Positions 46,552 to 56,037 of a DNA stretch of 64,000 nucleotides are shown piece by piece; the first letter of the stretch is position 1; each line of letters opens with the position of its first letter. A program made the translations under genes and the position numbers. A model generated the notes under the pieces. It was given only the letters and a program-made list of their open reading frames with translations, had not been told where the DNA came from and made no database searches. The DNA comes from Verpa conica (taxonomy: Eukaryota; Ascomycota; Pezizomycetes; Pezizales; Morchellaceae), in contig JAUFSD010000021.1 in NCBI GenBank assembly GCA_033030425.1, positions 930,001-994,000 on the forward strand, written 5' to 3'.

Positions 46552-49128
46552 TCAAAGAAAAACCATCGGGCTATCCATCCTTCTCTCCATTGGGACCTTC
46601 TCGCCCACCCTCTCCCTCGACTCTTCCTTCCAGCCCGTCCCCTCACTCGTAACGACCGGTCCAAACTGCGAGTTAACCGCATTCTCAATATCCACACTTG
46701 ACATCTGAGATAGTACACTACGCGACCTATAAATAACTGGTGGCATTCCATGTCCCTGGCTACCAGTCCTAAGCATAACCTTGGTCTTCTTCCGACTCTC
46801 ATTTTCCTTGTTTTTAAACTTGCTACTAGTATATTTCTCGTTCATGCTAATACTGCTAGGTGTATTTCTAGGTGTATTTCTAGGGGTGTTGGTGTAGTTT
46901 TCATTAGCTACGAGAATACTGCTTTGGCTCCGATCAGGGTTGTAGTTTTTGATCTTGAGCCCGCCCCTAATCTTCATTTTTGGCGCAATTGGAGCAATAT
47001 TCACGCCACGATAGAAATATTCACTCGGTCGCTGTGTTAGCGCTAACATTTGCGGTGGTGTGTTTTGAGATGGTGCTCTACCAGTCGTGGTAGTACTGTG
47101 AGCGTAAACGCTCGACTTACTATCATTATCCATAGTACCTGTAGCTTTTCGGTAAGGGCTCGGAGTCGACTCCCTCAAAACCTCATCAACAGAACTCGAG
47201 TACGGAAAAAACGTTGAGGCAGATCTAGCCACGCGTAATCTCCTTCTTGGGGTAGTTGGCAGGGCATTCACTAGCCCAGAACCCTCATCAGAATTAACAG
47301 CCAGACCAGAAGCTTGCTCTGCCAACCCTGCAAGCTTGGAATCCACGCTCATCTGTTCCACTTCCCCGGGTGCCAGAGTCCCAGTAATCCACTCGTCTGT
47401 ATTATCATTATCATTGTTATTATTATTATTATTATTGTGATTGTTACTGCTATTACCCTCCTCATTCTTCTGCTCAAATTGGTAAAACATTGGCAGCGCC
47501 GGTACAGGTGGGATTTCATTCGCATCCTTCGAGCTCCGCCTCCATTTACCACTATTCTTCCTAATAGCCGTCACTACAGTATTAGTAGACGCGGCTGTGT
47601 ACGGTCTTTCAAACATGTTTTCTTCTTCTGGTCTCAATGCTAATCCAGGTGCCATATAGTACCCAGGTCCATTATATCCAGGTCCATGAACATACTCCGC
47701 CTCTTCTCTTTTGACACTAGGTGAGCCTCTATCAAGGCGTCTCATCAATGCAGAGTAAACCCTTTTCGCCTCATAACTCTTTTGTGTCTGTTGCTGTTCA
47801 AGAGGAGGAGGGGAGTAAATATGCTCCTTGACTTTATTTGGTATATTTTCATCAATAATAGAGAGTCGTTTCTTCTTCAGTGAAGCCCCTAGTGTGGCAT
47901 TCCACGTCGATTTTCCATCTGTATTAATGGATGTGACTCTATTCAATGGCGGTACTGGCGGAGATGCCTCACCCATAGACCCTGCTACTGAGCGTAGCAT
48001 TTCATAAGACGGAACATGTCTAAACGTCGGGGCCCTTGAAACAACTGCCGGGCGAATTGTGAGATTATTGGGTTCTGGGATATCCATTATATCATCATGC
48101 AACTCAGAAGGGCTGACATAATCCCTAAAATGCTGTCGAGTTGACGTAACATGCTGTTCTGGGAAAGCTGGTTCAGGTTTGACTTGCTTCCCGAATGCCC
48201 TCCTCATAGTACCGAAGAAAGAAGCCGACATCTTCCTTGCTTTCTCACCAACCGCCTTTCTTACCGAGAGAGAACTTGGCTCCTCTGGCTCCTTTTTTTT
48301 CCCGCGTACAGTCTCCGGGAATGCAACTGGTTTCTGCCAGCGCCTTGCAGATGCAGAGAGATAAAATGATTTACGTTCCTTCTGTACCGGTTTCTCTTCC
48401 TCGTACTGTCTCCGCATCGACTCTGGCATGAAATCCGTTCCCCCACGTAAGAAAGATGTCGACTTCCTGCGGCTCTTACTCTCTGCACCGTCGGGAGAGC
48501 GTTCAGAGGAGTATACAACTGATGACGGGTAATCATCATGCGGCAAGTCCTTTGAGAACACCTGGCCAACACTAAACACACTCTTTGCCTTTCGGAGCCT
48601 CCTATACGAAGATGGAGTCGACGTATTGAAACTACCCGGGTAGTCATCTGCATCAGAGACCGTGAAGTTCATCGAGCGGCAATCACGGGGCGTAAAACGT
48701 TGCTGCTGCATGCTCTCCTGCATTTTCCACTCTTTCGCCTTGCCAGATTCATCGGTATCATAAAGCTCAGGAACAGGACTTTCACCAGTAGCAATATCAT
48801 CATTAGCAATCCTCGCAGCCTCGTTATCTGCACCTATACCTACAGTTATAGCTGTAGGGTATCTACTAATGTCTTCTTCCCCTTCATGGCTAACAGGTGT
48901 CTCAAATCTGACAATTTGAGATCGGCGGCGCTGCATGTCATCACCATACGCACGTTTTGCTGCAGCAATAGCCTGCTGACTCCTCTCTTCGGGTGCCAGC
49001 ATCTCTGATCTTGTCATTTTTGGAGTTGCATGATGAGAGACCGTTTTTGCTCTACGGATTCTACCGTTACGGCGGATAGTTGCCGTGGCGGGGTTCGGAG
49101 ATGAGACGGTGTTACGGCGAGTTAGCAT
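46552..49128 (-). CDS. Fungal protein of unknown function, mostly disordered
   Basis: A single-exon frame of 858 residues. The frame reaches 49263, but only through a GTG; the first ATG is at 49128 (MLTRRNTVSSPNPATATIRR). The protein is rich in Ser, Arg, Pro and Thr, with many basic RRxS-type sites that could be phosphorylated (for example RRRSQIV and RRKSTSF). An Asn/Asp run (about residues 563-580) comes from an AAT/ATT microsatellite at 47404-47440. There is no membrane segment or recognisable domain. The N-terminal segment with APEERSQQAIAAAKRAYGDD looks helical and may be the most conserved part. I cannot assign a function. Confidence 0.75.
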   Translation of the reverse strand: MLTRRNTVSSPNPATATIRRNGRIRRAKTVSHHATPKMTRSEMLAPEERSQQAIAAAKRAYGDDMQRRRSQIVRFETPVSHEGEEDISRYPTAITVGIGADNEAARIANDDIATGESPVPELYDTDESGKAKEWKMQESMQQQRFTPRDCRSMNFTVSDADDYPGSFNTSTPSSYRRLRKAKSVFSVGQVFSKDLPHDDYPSSVVYSSERSPDGAESKSRRKSTSFLRGGTDFMPESMRRQYEEEKPVQKERKSFYLSASARRWQKPVAFPETVRGKKKEPEEPSSLSVRKAVGEKARKMSASFFGTMRRAFGKQVKPEPAFPEQHVTSTRQHFRDYVSPSELHDDIMDIPEPNNLTIRPAVVSRAPTFRHVPSYEMLRSVAGSMGEASPPVPPLNRVTSINTDGKSTWNATLGASLKKKRLSIIDENIPNKVKEHIYSPPPLEQQQTQKSYEAKRVYSALMRRLDRGSPSVKREEAEYVHGPGYNGPGYYMAPGLALRPEEENMFERPYTAASTNTVVTAIRKNSGKWRRSSKDANEIPPVPALPMFYQFEQKNEEGNSSNNHNNNNNNNNDNDNTDEWITGTLAPGEVEQMSVDSKLAGLAEQASGLAVNSDEGSGLVNALPTTPRRRLRVARSASTFFPYSSSVDEVLRESTPSPYRKATGTMDNDSKSSVYAHSTTTTGRAPSQNTPPQMLALTQRPSEYFYRGVNIAPIAPKMKIRGGLKIKNYNPDRSQSSILVANENYTNTPRNTPRNTPSSISMNEKYTSSKFKNKENESRKKTKVMLRTGSQGHGMPPVIYRSRSVLSQMSSVDIENAVNSQFGPVVTSEGTGWKEESRERVGEKVPMERRMDSPMVFL

Positions 49129-49659
49129 TTCGATGTGATTTGAATCGAGAAAAAGTCTAGTGATTATTTTTGTGGTTGTTTTCGAGTGATGGAGTAGAGG
49201 GGATAGAGTGATGTCAAGGTTAAGGGATAATGGCGTGCTAATGTTAGCGTCATGAAAAGTCACTCATCCAATACACAACACAGTAATATAATATCGTTAG
49301 TATACCTATAAGACGAACAGATACTATATCAAGGCCACGAAATACATTTTTCACTCTTGCATGAGTAATAACAGGCTACTAGTCCATAACCGACAGGTTC
49401 CATGTATGTATTTATTCATTCATTCATTATTCCCAGGAAAAAAGCTTCTATATTGTTAAGTGTCATTCCCTAGAGGCTATATATCAAATGACATTATCTA
49501 GATAGTTCACCTACAGACAACTTCACCCTTTTTAAAGAACATAAAAGAGATACCGAAACAAAGAAATCCTAGACCCGCTTTAAAAGACAACCCAATCATT
49601 AAATAAGAAAAATAGTCATAAAATCATATAAATCCCTCTGCGACCCAATATACTTCCCC
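49129..49659. other. Intergenic: upstream of the 858-residue protein and downstream of bleomycin hydrolase
   Basis: AT-rich, with a short TTCA repeat near 49421. It holds the promoter of the gene ending at 46552 and the 3' flank of the gene starting at 51375. No other gene is visible. Confidence 0.5.
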
Positions 49660-51375
49660 CTAAGCAAGATTTCCCATAGGATCCCAAACAGGCAACACAA
49701 TCGGTTCCTGTTTAAGTATATCTACCACCTCCTTACTAACGAAAGCAGGATCTACCACCACCTGGTAACAGTACTCACTCATCCAATCATCAGACATAAC
49801 AAGGTAGCCTTTCTCACCCGACTCAGCACCCCATGAGTTCTCTACCCGCCATTTTACTGGCTTGCCATCAACAATGTGTACACCGGTGATGGTCATAGCA
49901 TGGGTCATCAAGGACTCATGAGTAAGAATACGCTGAGCTTTGGTCATGCCTAATGACACATTGAAACCAAGCTCGTAATCGAAGAGATTTGTGTCTAAGA
50001 TGCCCTTTTGGATTTCTGCGAATTTTCCTACATCACAACCGAAGAAGACGGGTCGTTGGGACTTGATCATGGCAATACAAGCGGCTTTGATGGTATCCAT
50101 GTCAAGATTGACATATGTTATACTTCGGCCACCGACAATATTACCCAGACGCTCAACGGTCAGAAGTCTATTGTATGGATTTCTAGGATCATTGATGAGG
50201 GAGAACCGCTCGCCTATACCCTTGTCGGAACTGCTAAGAACGCCGCCAACGTTATCTAGCATTCCTGCAGCTCCCATAGAGCAAGCAGTCATGTTATCCC
50301 TATAGAAATCAAGAGGTGTGCTCGTGATGGAACGGCATTTCCCATCCTTTTCATAGTAATCCCATGTGAATGTATCCTCCGGTTTCGGCGGAGGGCCGAG
50401 TGAAAGAACAAGGATGCCGTAGACCTGTTGGACGATCTTGGCTTTGTATGCTTGGAGCTCATCAGACTTAGTCGCGCTAGAGGAATTGGCGATTTCACGG
50501 CTATATTGGAGATTATTAGTCTTATGCAACACATCAGAGAAGGGTAGTTAAGCTTACAGGACCAAGGTTGCTTCACGTAGCTTAACCGTTATGAGCCAGT
50601 TGATACGGGATGAAGACTTGGCGTTGAATGAATCAGGATATAGAGATTGAGGAACTAAGCCATATTTTTCGACCAAGTTGACGACCATGTCCCATTGTCC
50701 ACCATCATTAACTGGAGTTGCCATCAACCATTGTACCAACCTCCCATCAAGTGGTTCGTCAACCGTATCAATAATCTCTGCAAAAAGGCTATTAGTCAGC
50801 AGCTAAATTACACAACATCCGAAAAGCAGGGCAAACACCCACGTTCTAAGAAGAAATTCGCCTTCTCCAGCTTATCCCAGAAAAACAAATAACTCTGTGA
50901 CAGTTCAAAGCTGCCGAGCTTCAACTTCTTGATCAATCCCACGCGAAAGACATTAGTAGCCGCAAATAACCAGCACCTCCCAGACGACCGCTGGTTTGTA
51001 ACAGGTGTTCCCTCCAGATCAATCTTGTCACTGAAGATATGCGTGTCACTCAACAGCACAGACGGGTTCACCAAAATTGAAGTTGCCGCGTGTGTGCTAA
51101 GTGCGGCAAGTGCAAGCCGGTTCTAGGGGTACGTACGCCATTGTGAGTAATTATAGTTACTATGAGGAAATATGCAGGGAAATGCCCACCTTGGGGTCCG
51201 AGAGAAGCTTCTCCTCCCATTTGACGACACTTTCTACTCGTATCGAAAGAGAAGGCTCACAGTCTAGCTCTTCGTCGCGTAGTGAGAGGTCGCTAAGTTT
51301 TGATTCTAGACGGGATTTGTTTTTCTCGGAGGTAGGGTAGGTAGTAGCACGCGATTTTGAGTGTGAATTACCCAT
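49660..51375 (-). CDS. BLH1: Bleomycin hydrolase (cysteine aminopeptidase, C1B)
   Basis: A papain-fold cysteine aminopeptidase that trims peptides and hydrolyses homocysteine thiolactone and bleomycin; the yeast counterpart is Gal6/Blh1. Minus-strand exons: 51375-51190, 51122-50843, 50777-50558, 50500-49660, in phase, giving 508 residues. Catalytic residues are Cys112 (NQRSSGRCWLFA), His429 (LMTHAMTITGV) and Asn450 (VENSWG). Other landmarks are NRLALAALST after the first join, DGGQWDM, STPLDF, LINDPRNPY and the C-terminus LPVWDPMGNLA, which in yeast enters the active site to set exopeptidase activity. The N-terminal ~45 residues (MGNSHSKSR and on) are an extra Ser-rich leader; Gly2 could be myristoylated, as inference. 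Confidence 0.95.
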
Positions 51376-52196
51376 TTTTCAGCAATAGAAAGAAATTCAG
51401 GAGAAGGCTGGTATACGAAGTGATGAGCAACCAAAGTGAAAGTAAGTAGAAGTTTTATGGACGAACAGGAGGGAAGAGAACTACTTATCTACCCCAAGAT
51501 ACTCAGGGATCACATCATAGAAACTGCAAGGGCGTCCCTGACCTTAAACTAGCTGGCCATCTAATTAGTATTTACCTATCGTGCGCTCCTCCGGGTACCC
51601 CAAAATATGCGGCTGTGAATTGCGGAGTTTCTCCACCCTCCTTCCCCCTGCGCCGCGCGACAACTATCATGTAGCCAACAAGGTGTTGCTGGGACCCTGC
51701 GAGATATTCCAGATATCGGTGGAATCGTCCGATAAGGGAACGCTATACTCAACGGAGCCCAGCGCCTGTCACGAGTCCTTACTGGTGCCAAGACAACGGA
51801 TTACTACAGCAACCATCAAAGTGTCAAAGCCGCGCATTGCTTTATATGGGCCACAGCTATCACCTTTCTCAGGCATAAAATGCATATTGCTTCGCTGAAG
51901 GGATCAAGGCTACCTATATGTGGCTGCGGTATTAACCGAACAGTGGGCTCACGGCGGAATTGTCCAAACAATTGGCGGAGCTGGTCGCACCGTGTCATCG
52001 CTGTCGCGATAGTAACGGAATCTTGCGTCAAGCACCACTCGCACTTGACTGGGATCTAACCTTAATCGCGGTATTGAACCGTTGAAAGAAGCACACGTGA
52101 GATATCCCCTCAAACCACTAATCCACTCAATGTAGACACTAGATCAGTGTAAAAGCGGAATGCGAATCCCAGGAGGTATCGGGACACCCGGGCAGT
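51376..52196. other. Intergenic between bleomycin hydrolase and the MULE
   Basis: Upstream flank of the bleomycin hydrolase gene. Frames here are short and overlap on both strands. No gene is supported. Confidence 0.5.
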
Positions 52197-52206
52197 GTTG
52201 TAATAT

Positions 52207-52290
52207 GGGTGAACCTTTGCAATGCCAGCAAACTTGGCGCGCACCTTTACAATGCCAGCGAACCTAAAAAAGATGCCAGTGAAATAGTAA
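52207..52290 (+). repeat. Left terminal region of the MULE
   Basis: It contains three copies of ATGCCAG[C/T] at 52222-52229, 52252-52259 and 52273-52280, matching the right end in order and spacing. It is probably the transposase binding array. Confidence 0.75.
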
Positions 52291-52514
52291 AACCTATGAT
52301 CTAAACATGCTATGACCATGGTTTCTATCACAACAGTGCTATGACTATAGTTCCTCTGGCAATGGTATCTAAACAAACAAACAAACAATACTTTTATTTA
52401 ATCCCAAGCTGATTGAGCTGCGCAATGGAAAGGAATTACAGCGCTCCCACCATTTGCCGAGATTTTAACTTTTGCCGAGATTTTTTCGAGATTTTCCCAC
52501 ATTTTTAAACAGTA

Positions 52515-54669
52515 ATGGCCGGATCACCAATAGAGCTTGGAAGGAGTTTTGCGTCTTGGGAGGAGCTTAAAGGAGTAGTGGAGGATTGGGCGGTTTTAGC
52601 ACACTTTTCCCTCAAAGTTGTGAAGAAAGATCGGACCAGAGTGGACTATCGCTGCCGAGATTCAGAGAGTCGATGCCCATGGAGAGTATATGCATCAATA
52701 TCAAAACATGGAGATATTCAAGCGAAAATTGTGAATTTCCAACATACTTGTGCAGGCGGCTGCCAGGTACCTCGTGATGTGCATAATACACAGTCGTGGT
52801 TACGCAGAGCTATACCCAAACATTTATTTGTTACTCGAAACACCACTGTTCGTGAGATAGTCGACTGTATCCGTATACAATACGACGTTAAAATTAATTC
52901 GGAAGCTGCAAGGCTTACTCGCGCATCGCTTATTCAAGATCGTATCGAATACCAACAAGAACAGTTTAAACGCATTCCCGCTTATTTACACCTTCTACAC
53001 AGCAGAAACCCCCACCTGCATACCGAGCTTTATACAACAGAAAACATTTTTCAAAGAGTGTTTATTTGTCCTAAACCTTCACAAGAGTCTTTCAGCCATA
53101 TGAGGAAGTTTATGGCTGTAGATGGTACATTTTTAAAAGCTCGATTTGTTCAAACGCTTCTCTTGGCAGTTGGTATTGATGGAAACGGCAAAAACCTTCT
53201 TTTAGCTTGGGCTATAGTGGAAAGCGAGAGTAAAGCTTCATGGGAGTGGTTTTTCGCATTGTTAAAACTAGCAATCTGTAAAAACCGATCACCTATTGGG
53301 GAACAGCAGGCGATAATCACAAGGCAAGGCTAGTATCGGGAGACTAGGAACTCAAGGACAAGGTAGGTATGGTAACAATATAAGTTGTTGCGTGGAGAAC
53401 TAACTATCCGACAGAGATGCGTCCCTTTTATACCCTTTCTGGAGGGACGCTGAGATCAACAATGAGACAATATGAAACTGAAGGAGCGACCTCCTTCTAC
53501 ATGAAACTATAGACGTCTCGTCCTGCGAGGCGTTCTTCTTACATGACCAATGATAACAGGAATCCTACGAGATATGAAACGATACATGAAACAAGGAGAT
53601 AGACAAGGCAGACTAGGAAATGGGTGTTCTTGACACAATCCCTCAATCGGCCAATATCACTCTAATTAGCGACCGAGATAAAGGATTGATGGCAGCGGAC
53701 GAAATTCTTGGCGATGGAATAAATCGATTGATTTGTTGTTATCACCTTAAAGGGAATTTTTGCAAGCGTTTTAGCCGTACTCAAGCTCTTGAAAGCTTAT
53801 TTTGGGCAATTGCAAACGCAAAAACCGTTCTTGAATACCATCAGTATATGGGAGAATTGCGTCAGATCAATACAGCAGCTGCCGATTATCTCGCTAATAT
53901 CGATCTCAGCCTCTGGGTTACTGCTTTTTCACAAGGCCGGAATTTCGGCCACAAAACATCAAATGTGGTAGAATCGATGAATCGGGCTTTAAAGAGTGAA
54001 CGAGAGTTGTCCATAATGGATTTACTTAACGAGATTTGGCACCTTACCATGCAACAGCGGTACAAGAGGTACACTGAAGCCTGCCGTTTAGAGGGGCATC
54101 AAATATATACAGATTTCTGCCTGCAAAAGCTCCAGGAAAGCCGGCAGTGGGCTCACAAGAACACTGTTCGGATGGCAACACAAAATCGAGGAGAGGTTAC
54201 ACAGATTAATGACCGAGTGTATGTAGTAGATCTGGAAAGACAAATTTGTGATTGTGGTATTTTTCAGGAGAACGGTATTCCATGTGGGCACGCTTATGCT
54301 TGTATTTTCGAGATTGGGAAAACACCCCGTGATTATGTACCGGACGTCTTTACTCTGACAACGTGGAAAAACACTTATTCTACTAATTTAGAGCCGGTAA
54401 GTCTAGCGGAAATTGTTGAGTTTGAAAACTTAAATTGGCCGGAAAATGTTATATGTAATCCTCCTATACGAGTAAGAGCTCCAATGGGTAGGCCACAGGT
54501 TGTCAGAATGGCTCCGGGTTCTCAACGGAAAAAAATTATGCGGGCGCAAGCAAGGCTTAATAACGAAAATCCACCTCCGGAATCTGGAAAAGGTAGTCAA
54601 GCATGCCGGAAATGTGGAGTTTATGGACATAATAGAGTAACCTGTGAGCAAGAAGATATTGGTATATAG
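52515..54669 (+). pseudogene. MULE transposase, split by a solo LTR
   Basis: The two halves, 52515-53276 and 53641-54669, belong to one 596-residue transposase. Residues 1-254 carry an N-terminal zinc-type DNA-binding region (Cys47, Cys54, His77, Cys79) and the first catalytic Asp203 in AVDGTFLK. The second half resumes with ITLISDRDKGL (second Asp), then CCYHLKGNF, a SWIM zinc finger (CDCGIFQENGIPCGHAYACI) and a terminal CCHC knuckle (CRKCGVYGHNRVTC). The inserted LTR brings an in-frame stop at 53331-53333 and shifts the frame by one, so this copy cannot make the full enzyme. Apart from that insertion I see no stop or frameshift in either half, so the insertion is probably recent. Confidence 0.9.
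53277..53635 (-). mobile_element. Solo LTR (359 bp) with 5-bp target duplication
   Basis: The insert begins TGTAAAAACC and ends TTCTTGACA, with CAATC on both sides (53272-53276 and 53636-53640). It has the TG...CA ends and 5-bp duplication of an LTR retrotransposon. A TATA box (TATAAAAG at 53432-53425, minus strand) suggests minus orientation, so the LTR starts TGTCAAGAAC. There is no internal retrotransposon sequence, so it is a solo LTR left by recombination between two LTRs. It contains three short hairpins and four [C/T]ATGAAAC repeats. Family (Gypsy or Copia) is uncertain. Confidence 0.9.
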
Positions 54670-55005
54670 ATACTATTGTATAGAGATAAACTATTGTATA
54701 TATTATTGGAAGCGAAAATATTTTCGAGAATAGTACTAAAATCGAGTGAGATACTGTGCCTAGAACCTCAGATTACAGCAGTGTCTCAAACCTCCTTTCA
54801 TATCTCCAGCTTCCAGGAGAGAGCCTCTGCGCTCTAAAAAACTGTTGGCTTCTCGCTCGCGCGAGAGCCTCCTTTGCATAAGTCCCTAATGCACTCGTAC
54901 CTCGGCAAGGGACTTATTGCCGTCGGCTCTCTTGCTCACTCGCAAGAAATAATATTTCCCCCGGATTTTCTCGGGACTCCTCGGGCCTGTACCTGCCTGC
55001 CTGCT

Positions 55006-55024
55006 GGGTGGGTGGGTGGGTGGG
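55006..55024 (+). other. G-quadruplex-type run in the MULE 3' region
   Basis: Five GGG triplets are separated by single T bases, followed by further G-runs to about 55038. This is the most stable class of G-quadruplex motif. Its presence is plain from sequence; any function is unknown. Confidence 0.8.
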
Positions 55025-55074
55025 CTAGGGGGCCCGGGCTCGCTGCGTGGAACTGTCTTAAGTAACGGTTCCAC

Positions 55075-55154
55075 TCTTTCGCTGGCATTATTCGAGGCCG
55101 GCTGGCATTGTAAAGGTTGTCGGCCAAGACCGCTGGCATAGGAGACGTTTTCTC
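55075..55154 (-). repeat. Right terminal region of the MULE
   Basis: Minus-strand ATGCCAGC copies at 55139-55132, 55108-55101 and 55088-55081 mirror those of the left end. The outermost 15 bp agree at about half the positions. Confidence 0.75.
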
Positions 55155-55795
55155 GTTGTAATATTGGTGCGCATTCAGTTCGTAGGGCTCAAATTTTAGC
55201 TCGCACGCTTAGGCTCCGGGGAGGTGCCGTACCGTGGGCTGCGGGGAAAACAGGGAGGGATCTACTCCTCTTGCTCTGACCGAGGAATTCATTCTTAGCG
55301 GATACAAATAAGCCTTCTTGTACGCCTCAGTGCAATATACTACGTACGCCATGTCTGGCAAGAGAATGGGCAAGGGACCTCCATTACTATGTAGATTGTA
55401 AGTTAGGCTTACGCGGCTAAAAATTTATGTCATATGGTACTCTAGATTCTACAGCGGCAGTAAAAACAAACTAGCACAAAACATATCTATATGTGTTCTC
55501 TCAGGATCTGACATACATGACCCAGATTGATACGTAATCGATGGTATCTACAATCTCCTACCATAGTACGGCGAGATCGAGATGATCATCACTAATACGA
55601 TCATGTATCGGAAATTCCAGCCCTGTAAATCGATCGCTCTGCCGTACTAGCAACAGTCTATGAGATACTATATAAAAATTTAAGGTATTCATTCAGTAGC
55701 TATTGGCTTTCCGAGCAAACATGGTAACTTCATTTGCATTGGTTGTAGATAAATTTTAGTCATGGGTGATCACTCGATAACACACCCACTAGTAG

Positions 55796-56037
55796 TGAAA
55801 AGGTTATGGAGTAGAGAAAGAGTATATGAATACCTTAGCAGACTAGGAGAGTCTACAGAGAAGCGCTTCCATACCCTATATATATATATATCGTCTATAA
55901 ACCTATTGACGATACCCTAAGACCTAAATGAAACCCTAAACCACGCCCTCATAGGCTTACTCAATATGTAGCCGTCACCATAGCGATACCAGCTATGATA
56001 CCCACGCTATACCTAATTAGGTAGCCATATCCCAACA
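55796..56037 (-). mobile_element. Copia-like solo LTR (242 bp) with 5-bp target duplication
   Basis: Read on the minus strand it begins TGTTGGGATATGGCTACC and ends AACCTTTTCA. AGTAG flanks it at 55791-55795 and 56038-56042, a clean 5-bp target duplication. The palindrome TACCTAATTAGGTA lies at 56010-56023, and the element contains a (TA)n run. Its partner at 45457-45639 shares both ends. No internal coding part is adjacent, so it is a solo LTR. Confidence 0.85.

Larger units (their letters stand above)
52207..55154 (+). mobile_element. Mutator-like element (MULE) with a nested solo LTR
   Basis: The 10-bp direct repeat GTTGTAATAT borders the element at 52197-52206 and 55155-55164, the right length for a MULE target duplication. 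Inside each end, ATGCCAGC lies exactly 15 bp from the border. It recurs after 30/31 bp and again after 21/20 bp (plus strand 52222, 52252, 52273; minus strand from 55139, 55108, 55088). ACCTTTACAATGCCAGC is shared at the middle copy. The ends are thus imperfect inverted repeats of about 80 bp. The element encodes a single transposase, now split by an LTR, plus a ~485-bp 3' non-coding part containing a G-rich run. Without the LTR and its duplication it would be 2584 bp. Confidence 0.85.

Noticed and set aside
49129..49263. 45-codon N-terminal extension of the 858-residue protein
   Set aside because: The extension contains no ATG; it opens from GTG, so the start at 49128 is preferred.
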